A stretch of DNA of 59,571 nucleotides, from the NCBI RefSeq assembly GCF_001439925.1, contig NZ_LMBV01000002.1:77679-137249 (forward strand). Direction: 5' to 3'. The notes under the pieces are model-generated. The model worked only from the letters and a program-made list of their open reading frames with translations. It searched no databases and had not been told where the DNA came from. This DNA comes from Peribacillus muralis. Its GTDB lineage: Bacteria > Bacillota > Bacilli > Bacillales > DSM-1321. The position numbers were made by a program, and so were the translations under genes. Shown here in pieces: positions 27,512-34,617 of this stretch (its first letter is position 1; each line of letters starts with the position of its first letter).

Positions 27512-30500
27512 TTGATTAAGCGTAGCTTGTCCATTCTAGCAATCTTTCTATTAGTATTTACTGCAAGCGTTTCCGCAGCTAAGCTTCCGGATTCACCGAG
27601 CGGCTCTGGTGAAGGGAAGAAGAATCAGCAAAGTAACCTGAAGTTGAAGCAAGATGATATAGGAAAGAATTATAAAAGTAACGAGAAGGTCAGGGTCATC
27701 GTAGAGATGAAGGAAGCGCCTGCGATTGATATAGCTTCCAAAGAAGGCAAGCTATTCAAACAGTTATCGAAAAGTAAGAAACAACAATTAAAGTCTGACA
27801 AGCTGGCTAACCAGAAGAAATTGAAAGCTAAGGTGAAAGATAAAAAAATAGCGTTCAAGGAACTTGAAAGCTTTACGACAGTAGTCAATGGGTTCAGCGG
27901 TGAAATTCAGTTTGGAGATATCCAAAAAGTGGAGGCCATGCCTGAAGTTGCTGAAGTACATATAGCGAATGAATATGAACGTCCGGTTGAAAAGCCCGAG
28001 ATGATTTATAGTAAAGAGCTCGTCCAAGCCCAGGAAGCTTGGCGGGATCATGGTTATAAAGGGGAAGGAATGGTCATTGGAATCATTGATACGGGAATCG
28101 ATCCATCACACCGTGATATGGTCCTGAACGAAGAGAATAAGGCAGAGCTTACTGAAAGTGAAATTAAAGCGATGAAGAAGTCTAGTCATCTATTAGGTAA
28201 CTACTATACGCCTAAGGTGCCATATGGATACAATTACATGGATGAAAATGAAGAAATCCTTGATCTTGGTGAAGGGGCCTCCATGCATGGGATGCATGTC
28301 GCAGGAACGGCGGGCGCCAATGGAGATGAAGAGCATGGAGGGATTAAAGGGGTTGCACCTGAAGCCCAGCTGCTTGCTTTGAAAGTATTCGGGAATGATC
28401 CTGCCATGGAGTCAACATGGGGCGATATTTATATTAAGGCAATTGATGATGCCATCGTTCTTGGGGCAGATGTGATAAATATGAGCCTTGGCGCGACTGC
28501 AGGTTTTGTATCGGAGGAAGACCCTGAGCAGCAGGCGGTATCGAGAGCCGTTGATAATGGGATACTCATGTCGATTTCAGCCGGAAACTCGGCTCACTTT
28601 GGAAACGGATTTGCCAATCCATCAGCCTCGAACCCCGATATCGGCGTATCAGGCTCACCTGGTCTTGCTTATGACTCGGTGCAAGTGGCATCCGTCGAGA
28701 ATAACTTTATGGATTTGGATGCGGCGACCTATAATTTTAACGGTCAAGAAGGAAAGGCACCGTTCATGTCGGCGTCAAGCGTACATCCCAATGCTTTAAA
28801 GGAAAAAACGCATGATTTGGTTGCGGCAGGAATCGGCACGCCAGAGGAGCTTGCAAAAGTTGATGTGAAGGGAAAGTTTGCCCTCATCGAGCGCGGCACG
28901 CTTTCTTTTATCGATAAGACTAAAAATGCCCAGGCAGCAGGAGCTGCAGGCGTGATCATTTATAACAATGCCGATGGATATATTTCAATGGCGACAGATG
29001 CAAGCATCACGATTCCCCAGCTGTTCATGTTGAAATCCGATGGAGCTAAGCTGAAAACGGCCTTAACCGCTGGAGAAAAGGTTAAAATCAGCTTCAATGG
29101 CGATAAAACAAAATCGGCAAACCCGGAAGCGGGAAAAATGAGCGCATTCAGTTCATGGGGCGTGGCACCGAATTTAGATTTCAAACCAGAAATCACTGCT
29201 CCGGGCGGGCAAATATACTCGACTTTGAACAACGATGAATATGGGATGTTGAGTGGTACCTCGATGGCGGCGCCACATGTAGCAGGCGGTTCTGCCCTTG
29301 TTCTGGGAAGAGTGGATAAAGACTTTAAATTAACAGGATTTGCCCGTGCCAAGTTGGCAAAGGACCTGATGATGAATACGTCAAGACCAGTGACGGATCA
29401 AGGTGTCGTCAATAAGGCATTTGGCTGGGAGAATCCATATTCACCCCGCAGGCAGGGCTCTGGAGTCATGCAGCTTGATTCTGCACTATCGACCCCGGCT
29501 GTCGTGACCGAGACACGGACGAAAGAAGCGAAGGTTGCCATGAAAGAGGTCGGCAATACGTTCGCATTTACCTTGAAGGTTGAAAACTTCAGCAACAAAG
29601 CAGTCAAATATGATGTAAAAGGAAATATCCAAACCGATTATGCCATCAAAGGTCAACTCGGTTATTCCGCTCATCAATTAGAAGCACAGGAAATTAAAGA
29701 CGCTTCCATCAAAATCAATAATAAAGATACAAGCAACATAACCGTACCAGCGAAAAAATCAATTACGTTTGAAGTGAAAGTCGACATATCCAAAGCAAAA
29801 GTGCTTGGCGATGATCTCGAAACGCTTGTCGACATTAACAAGGTTTTCCCGAATGGATATTTTGTCGAAGGGTTCGTTACATTAAAGGATCCAACCGACA
29901 CCAACCCGGAGCTGCACGTACCGTATGTTGGGTTTAAGGGAGAGTGGGATAAAGCACCGATCCTTGATGGAACGGTATATGATAAGAAGTCCTTCTACGG
30001 TATGGCAGGCGCAGCAACGACAGCAGGTAAAGAATTCAATTACTTAGGCTCCGACCCTGCAGGGGATACATTCAACAGCAAGCATATCGCGATTTCCCCG
30101 AATGGTGACGGGGCACAGGACGACTTCGTGCCGGTCCTATCATTCTTAAGGAACGCAAAAAAGGTAGAATACAGTATCTTGAATGGTGAAAACAAATCAG
30201 TCCGGAAACTTCGCACGGAGAATAATGTGCGTAAGGATTATTTTGATGGCGGCCTGGTAGCTAATTACTCCATAAACCCTGCCCGTAAATGGGATGGTAA
30301 GGTTAATAATTCATTGGCTAAAGATGGTGTCTATTATTTTGAAATTAAAGCGATAATAGATTACGAGGGTGCACAATGGCAGACGTTTAAAATGCCGGTC
30401 AGAATTGATACGGTAAAACCAACGGTAAGGATTTCGAAAAAGGGTAACGTGTTAACGATCCAAGGTAAAGATAATTTGAATGGTTCAGGAGTAGCTTATT

Positions 30501-31246
30501 ATGATGTACAGATCGATGGAAAATCGATCCTGGAAAATCCGCTTCCGGGGACTTCGAAACAATTCACCCTGCCTGATCTAAGAGGGGACAAGGTTCAGGT
30601 GGTGGCAATTGACCATGCAGGCAATGAAAAAGCGGCTGAAACGGAATTAGCCACAGACACAGCACCAATCGATAATTATGCACCGGCTGTAAAGATTACA
30701 AGCCCTGAAACCTTAAGCGTGAGCAATAAAAGTAAAATCAAGATAACAGGGGAAATCGTGGAAGCCTCGGCAATCAAGGAATTTAAAATCGACAATCAAA
30801 CGATCCCTGTAACATATAACAAAACGAGCAAAACGTATGGATTTTCTTTTGAAAAGAAATTGGGAGATGGCGTCCAAAGCCTGACGGTTAAAGCGACAGA
30901 TAAATGGGATAACACGGTTTCGTTTAAACGGATTTTCATGGTTGATACAAAAAAACCAGGTTTAACGGTTAAAGGTGTGCCGGCAACTGTGGGCGTAAAA
31001 GCGAAAAACCCAAAAGTGGATGTGACGGTAGAGGATAATTTCGATGAGATCCGCCTTTACTTGAACGGAAGTGAAGTGTTTTATAATGAATTCAAGGAAC
31101 CATACAAAATGCGTGCTTTTAAGAAGGAAATAAAGAAATTGGAGCTGCCGCTTAAATCGGGCAACAACAAGATTGAATTTAAAGTGACCGACCTTGCTGG
31201 AAATGAGTCGAAGAAGGAATATAACATTTTTAAAGTAAGGAAATAA
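27512..31246 (+). CDS. large secreted subtilisin-like serine protease (Vpr-like)
   Basis: A 1244-residue exoprotease. Order: signal peptide (1-22), inhibitor I9-type propeptide (about 55-155), S8 catalytic domain with Asp193 (IIDTG), His259 (MHGMHVAGT, Met where Thr is usual) and Ser584 (GTSMAAPHVAGG), split by a PA domain (about 430-530) as in Vpr. Asn359 in SAGNS supplies the oxyanion hole. Downstream are an Fn3-like part, a FlgD-Ig-like part with ISPNGDGAQDDF, and several Ig-like repeats to the end. No SLH or LPXTG anchor is seen. The TTG start follows AGAGGGGG. It probably feeds peptides to importers such as the one upstream; this is inference. Confidence 0.93.
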   Translation: MIKRSLSILAIFLLVFTASVSAAKLPDSPSGSGEGKKNQQSNLKLKQDDIGKNYKSNEKVRVIVEMKEAPAIDIASKEGKLFKQLSKSKKQQLKSDKLANQKKLKAKVKDKKIAFKELESFTTVVNGFSGEIQFGDIQKVEAMPEVAEVHIANEYERPVEKPEMIYSKELVQAQEAWRDHGYKGEGMVIGIIDTGIDPSHRDMVLNEENKAELTESEIKAMKKSSHLLGNYYTPKVPYGYNYMDENEEILDLGEGASMHGMHVAGTAGANGDEEHGGIKGVAPEAQLLALKVFGNDPAMESTWGDIYIKAIDDAIVLGADVINMSLGATAGFVSEEDPEQQAVSRAVDNGILMSISAGNSAHFGNGFANPSASNPDIGVSGSPGLAYDSVQVASVENNFMDLDAATYNFNGQEGKAPFMSASSVHPNALKEKTHDLVAAGIGTPEELAKVDVKGKFALIERGTLSFIDKTKNAQAAGAAGVIIYNNADGYISMATDASITIPQLFMLKSDGAKLKTALTAGEKVKISFNGDKTKSANPEAGKMSAFSSWGVAPNLDFKPEITAPGGQIYSTLNNDEYGMLSGTSMAAPHVAGGSALVLGRVDKDFKLTGFARAKLAKDLMMNTSRPVTDQGVVNKAFGWENPYSPRRQGSGVMQLDSALSTPAVVTETRTKEAKVAMKEVGNTFAFTLKVENFSNKAVKYDVKGNIQTDYAIKGQLGYSAHQLEAQEIKDASIKINNKDTSNITVPAKKSITFEVKVDISKAKVLGDDLETLVDINKVFPNGYFVEGFVTLKDPTDTNPELHVPYVGFKGEWDKAPILDGTVYDKKSFYGMAGAATTAGKEFNYLGSDPAGDTFNSKHIAISPNGDGAQDDFVPVLSFLRNAKKVEYSILNGENKSVRKLRTENNVRKDYFDGGLVANYSINPARKWDGKVNNSLAKDGVYYFEIKAIIDYEGAQWQTFKMPVRIDTVKPTVRISKKGNVLTIQGKDNLNGSGVAYYDVQIDGKSILENPLPGTSKQFTLPDLRGDKVQVVAIDHAGNEKAAETELATDTAPIDNYAPAVKITSPETLSVSNKSKIKITGEIVEASAIKEFKIDNQTIPVTYNKTSKTYGFSFEKKLGDGVQSLTVKATDKWDNTVSFKRIFMVDTKKPGLTVKGVPATVGVKAKNPKVDVTVEDNFDEIRLYLNGSEVFYNEFKEPYKMRAFKKEIKKLELPLKSGNNKIEFKVTDLAGNESKKEYNIFKVRK

Positions 31247-31254
31247 ATCCCATA

Positions 31255-31301
31255 CTGTAGACAAACTCGGGTAATAATGGAGTTTGTCTACAGTTTTTTT
31301 T
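31255..31301 (+). terminator. terminator after the protease gene, hairpin part of the composite repeat
   Basis: A perfect 14-bp stem CTGTAGACAAACTC / GAGTTTGTCTACAG with an 11-nt loop, followed by eight or nine T residues, begins 9 nt after the stop. Related GTAGACAA hairpins occur after the genes ending at 43473 and 59462, each followed by the same GC-rich repeat. Confidence 0.92.
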
Positions 31302-31316
31302 ATTTTGATACTTGAA

Positions 31317-31432
31317 CGTTTCATTTCACTGCAGGCGCTCCCTTTCCGCGGGCGGTCCTTGAGCCTCCTCGGCTTTTCAGCCTGCGGGGTCTCACGTAAA
31401 CCGCATTTCCCGCAGGAGTGTCGCACCTTCCG
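31317..31432. repeat. interspersed GC-rich repeat, copy A
   Basis: The module runs CGTTTCATTNCACTGCAGGCG-like start, CTCCCTTTCCGCGGGCGGTC, GAGCCTCCTCGGCTTTTCAGC, CTGCGGGGTCTCACG and CATTTCCCGCAGGAG. It contains short complementary parts (CTGCAGG with CCTGCGG/CCCGCAG; GAGCC with GGCTT) and could fold. Other copies in the window lie at about 31503, 43556, 49590 and 59528. Confidence 0.85.
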
Positions 31433-31502
31433 TTTCATTCCACTGTTCGTGAAAACGAAGATGGCATTCCACTTGGCTCTAGTTTGTGGTGGTGTACCTA
31501 GA

Positions 31503-31625
31503 CCGTTCCATTGCACTGCAGGCGCTCCCTTTCCGCGGTTGGTCGGAGAGCCTTCTCGGCTTTCAGCCTGCGGGGTCTCACGTAGACGCGCATTTCCCGC
31601 AGAAGTCTCGCACCTTTCATTTCAA
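31503..31625. repeat. interspersed GC-rich repeat, copy B
   Basis: A second copy of the module about 185 nt downstream of copy A in the same orientation, with the shared blocks GCACTGCAGGCGCTCCC, TTTCCGCGG, CTCGGCTTTCAGCCTGCGG and GGTCTCACGTAGACGCGC. It lacks the GTAGACAA hairpin in front. Confidence 0.85.
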
Positions 31626-31839
31626 TCTATCATTCCTGCAATAAGTCGGAGAGAGGGATCCTATTATTTACAATCTTTTTTTTCACGGTAACAGATGCAT
31701 GGAGCGGTTTTTTGATGTAGGTCCGTTTAATTTGTAAACGATTTATTGGGTATGATGAAAATATTTTTATAATCTAGCAGGTAATTCGCATGAGAAAAAA
31801 AGAATTAGGTATAAGGAATCATTAGGAAGGAGGATTTCT

Positions 31840-32238
31840 ATGAATTATAAGCAAGGTTCGAGCAATGATGATGTTCCTGGAATTACAGTGAAATTCGAAA
31901 AAAGAGACAGTGATCCGGCTTCATTGGCAAGACCGAGTTTTTTTGATGCGCTTCAACATGTCAGTTCTCCATTTGAAAAAATGCCCCTCTCGGATTCAAC
32001 ATATCAAAATTATCCACTAAGCCAGTTAGTAACCCTTTCTTTTTTTGAAAATGGTGCTAGAACATCGATTAATTACGACCCGCATAAAGAATTGATTACG
32101 ATTGAAGATAGTTCAGAAGAATATCATTTAAATAAAGGCGGGGGGATTCATGCCATTCTTGAGCACATCATGATCGATCACGGAAAACACCATTCTTTTT
32201 TCATCAGCAATTTAAGTGAGATGAATGTAAAAAAGTGA
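31840..32238 (+). CDS. hypothetical protein
   Basis: A 132-residue soluble protein, no signal peptide or membrane segment. The N-terminal half is Ser/Asp/Pro-rich and looks flexible; the C-terminal half (LVTLSFFENGARTSINYDP onwards) looks like a small alpha/beta domain ending in a His-rich segment (IDHGKHHSFF). AGGAAGGAGG lies 7 nt before the ATG and a tight terminator follows, so it is a real single-gene unit. I do not recognise the family. Confidence 0.7.
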   Translation: MNYKQGSSNDDVPGITVKFEKRDSDPASLARPSFFDALQHVSSPFEKMPLSDSTYQNYPLSQLVTLSFFENGARTSINYDPHKELITIEDSSEEYHLNKGGGIHAILEHIMIDHGKHHSFFISNLSEMNVKK

Positions 32239-32258
32239 GCAATTCTTTAGCTAAACAA

Positions 32259-32284
32259 GAAGGCTGCCGTGGCAGCCTTTTCGT
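32259..32284 (+). terminator. terminator between convergent genes
   Basis: AAGGCTGCC-GT-GGCAGCCTTTT, a tight hairpin about 20 nt after the stop of the hypothetical gene. Confidence 0.8.
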
Positions 32285-32348
32285 GACCCAATTAGTGAAG
32301 TGCAAACCTTAAGTCATTTTCACTTGCCCTCGATCGCCTTTCACATAA

Positions 32349-33827
32349 TTAAATCAACCGCCGGATGATTTTTGAGAGGGTTCGAATCCCATAAGTTAGT
32401 TGTTCCTCAGATGCATATGAGTACGAGAGCCGAAGATGCGTATGGTTATTTGGTTCATATATGTACCCTGGATTGATGAGTAGGTGTTCCTTTATCGCTA
32501 GCTTGAAGAGGGTTGGATTTACAATCGGTTTGCATAATTCTAACCATATATAAAAACCCCCTTGAGGTATATGCCAGTTGGCGATTCCCTCAAAATATTG
32601 ATTGAGAAGAGCTAATGTGAAATCCCTGCGTGCGATAAGTTCACGCCGCAGCCAATCTAAATGCTTCGAATAATCGCCCTGTGATAGCCATGTTGCTACA
32701 AGCTGCTGCGATAGTGCACTCGAGCCGTAGTCCATTTGCATTTTAATATCCGCCAAGCGTTCGATAACAGGCATCGGCCCAGCAATCCATCCGATGCGTA
32801 GCCCTGGGCTTAATGTTTTCGACATACTGCCAATGTGCAAGACCAGACCATCGACATCAAAGGATTTTAAGGGTGGCGGCGGTTCTTTTTCAAACCATAA
32901 ATCACCGTAAACGTCGTCTTCAATAATTGGAACTTGTTCCTTTTTGCATAGAGATAGGAGATCTAGCCTTTCTTCTTTTGTCCATGTGTAATTGGTTGGG
33001 TTGTTAAACGTTGGAACCGTATAAAATAGTGATGCTTTCTGCTTTCCATTAATTCGCTTTATTTGTCTCGGGATAGTTTCCCTGCTTTGTTTTGATAAGC
33101 CTGTCAAATGCATGCCCGCTGATTGAAAGGGGTGAACCGAATTTATATAAGAAGGCGATTCATGTAAGATCAATGATCCTTTTTGAAGCAAGCCAACTGC
33201 AATCAATTGGAGTGCCTGAAGCCCTCCGGATACGACCATGAGCGAGCTCGGACTTACGGTTACTCCTTTTTCCTTTAAATGATCACTTATGCTTTGACGC
33301 AGTCTTTTATCACCCTTGGGATCGGAATATCCAAGTGAGTGTGCATCAAAAGCGGTGGAATGCATCGTTTGTTCAATTTTTTTTACTGGCAATAGTGTTG
33401 GTGAAAGCTCGCCGGTGCCCAATCTGATCATGGTAGTGTCTGCTTCATAGCGGTTGATGTCCTGAATCGTCTGTAAATTAGGTTCGTGCAGGCCATTGCG
33501 GACATAGTTTTTCCAATCGGTCTGCTTGCTTGCGACGAGCACGTTCCAAGTGTTGTTGGAAACGAATGTGCCGGACCCTACCTTCGTTTCCAAAAGTCCG
33601 TCTGCAATCAACTCATCTATAGCCGATATGATCGTACTTCGGTTTATGCCAAAAGAATCGGCCAATGAGCGTTGCGATGGAAGCTTGGTCGCCACTGGCC
33701 ATTCTCCGCTTGTAATTTGTTCTTTCATCCAATTCACTATTTGCTGGTGAAGGGATAGGCTGGATTTCCGGCTTGGTCTCCATTCGATAATGATAAGAAA
33801 ACACTCCTTTCCTGTTCGATTCATCAT
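32349..33827 (-). CDS. MocR-type regulator: GntR helix-turn-helix fused to an aminotransferase-like domain
   Basis: About 492 residues. A GntR winged helix (LHQQIVNWMKEQITSGEWPVATKLPSQRSLADSFGINRSTI and onwards) is joined by a linker to a fold-type I aminotransferase domain with the PLP-binding Lys in SMSKTLSPGLRIGW. MocR proteins bind pyridoxal phosphate and control transport or amino-acid metabolism genes, often the divergent neighbour, here a LysE-type exporter. The start is uncertain: ATG 33827 and 33824 are 16 nt or more from GAGGAA; the ATG at 33884 has no ribosome binding site and lies in the spacer shared with the exporter gene. Confidence 0.88.
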   Translation of the reverse strand: MMNRTGKECFLIIIEWRPSRKSSLSLHQQIVNWMKEQITSGEWPVATKLPSQRSLADSFGINRSTIISAIDELIADGLLETKVGSGTFVSNNTWNVLVASKQTDWKNYVRNGLHEPNLQTIQDINRYEADTTMIRLGTGELSPTLLPVKKIEQTMHSTAFDAHSLGYSDPKGDKRLRQSISDHLKEKGVTVSPSSLMVVSGGLQALQLIAVGLLQKGSLILHESPSYINSVHPFQSAGMHLTGLSKQSRETIPRQIKRINGKQKASLFYTVPTFNNPTNYTWTKEERLDLLSLCKKEQVPIIEDDVYGDLWFEKEPPPPLKSFDVDGLVLHIGSMSKTLSPGLRIGWIAGPMPVIERLADIKMQMDYGSSALSQQLVATWLSQGDYSKHLDWLRRELIARRDFTLALLNQYFEGIANWHIPQGGFYIWLELCKPIVNPTLFKLAIKEHLLINPGYIYEPNNHTHLRLSYSYASEEQLTYGIRTLSKIIRRLI

Positions 33828-33915
33828 TAATTGGTTGGGTTGAATTCCTCTCAAATGGATGGTCAATTCCTTCGTTTTATTCATTATACTGAATGTGAGG
33901 GAGGAAGGTATTCGT

Positions 33916-34539
33916 ATGGGACCATTTTTTCATGGATTGTTATTGGCATTAGGCCTGATCCTGCCATTAGGGGTGCAAAATGTATTTATTTTCAATCAAG
34001 GGGCAATCCAGCCGACCATAAAAAAAGCATTGCCTGCAACGATTACAGCTGCCATTTGTGATACAGCTCTCATTCTGTTGGCCATTTTCGGCGTTTCGTT
34101 AATTGTCATGCAATATGATTGGCTGCGTCTGGCATTACTCATTATTGGCGTCGTATTTCTATTGTTTATGGGTTTTCAGATTTGGTCTTCCGGTGCGAAT
34201 CCACAGGCAGATGCTCATAGTAAGCCAATGTCCGCCAAAAAACAAATGGTATTTGCTTTATCGGTATCATTGCTGAATCCACACGCAATCTTGGATACGA
34301 TCGGTGTCATCGGTTCAAGCTCGCTTGTTTATTCAGGAACGGATAAAGTGATTTTCACGATAACGTGCATCACGGTGTCATGGTGCTGGTTTCATGGACT
34401 ATGTCTTGCAGGGCGAGTATTGAAAAAGGTTGATACTTCTGGAAAGTTTCTAAGGATGTTAAATAAGATTTCGGCAATCATCATCTGGATTACGGCTCTC
34501 TATATGATGAGTTCAACTTTTGAATCGATTTTCTCTTGA
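33916..34539 (+). CDS. LysE/ArgO family amino-acid exporter
   Basis: A 207-residue membrane protein with six predicted helices. The N-terminal GLLLALGLILPLGVQNVFIFNQG and the SLLNPHAILDTIGVIGSSS motif identify the LysE/ArgO family, which exports basic amino acids. Start at ATG 33916, 7 nt after GGGAGGAAGG; a longer frame from 33859 is not supported. It is divergent from the MocR regulator, which probably controls it. A bidirectional terminator follows. Confidence 0.9.
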   Translation: MGPFFHGLLLALGLILPLGVQNVFIFNQGAIQPTIKKALPATITAAICDTALILLAIFGVSLIVMQYDWLRLALLIIGVVFLLFMGFQIWSSGANPQADAHSKPMSAKKQMVFALSVSLLNPHAILDTIGVIGSSSLVYSGTDKVIFTITCITVSWCWFHGLCLAGRVLKKVDTSGKFLRMLNKISAIIIWITALYMMSSTFESIFS

Positions 34540-34576
34540 ACTGTGTCGAGCCGGGTTTGGCGAATATTCAACACGA

Positions 34577-34612
34577 AAAAGGAGAATGCCATTCGATAAG
34601 CATTCTCCTTTT
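34577..34612. terminator. bidirectional terminator between LysE gene and ywqA
   Basis: AAAAGGAGAATG / CATTCTCCTTTT with a 12-nt loop, A-rich on one side and T-rich on the other, between convergent genes. Confidence 0.85.
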
Positions 34613-34617
34613 CGACC

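Larger units (their letters stand above)
31247..31839. other. intergenic region with a hairpin and two repeat modules
   Basis: About 590 nt without a credible gene. It holds the terminator hairpin of the protease gene and two copies of a GC-rich interspersed repeat (listed separately), then an AT-rich stretch with a ribosome binding site (GAAGGAGG) for the next gene. Open frames crossing the repeats (for example 31284-31691) have unusual composition and no ribosome binding site. Confidence 0.7.

Noticed and set aside
31284..31691. Open frame of 135 codons on the plus strand after the protease gene
   Set aside because: It runs through the terminator T tract and both GC-rich repeat copies, has no ribosome binding site and no protein-like composition.
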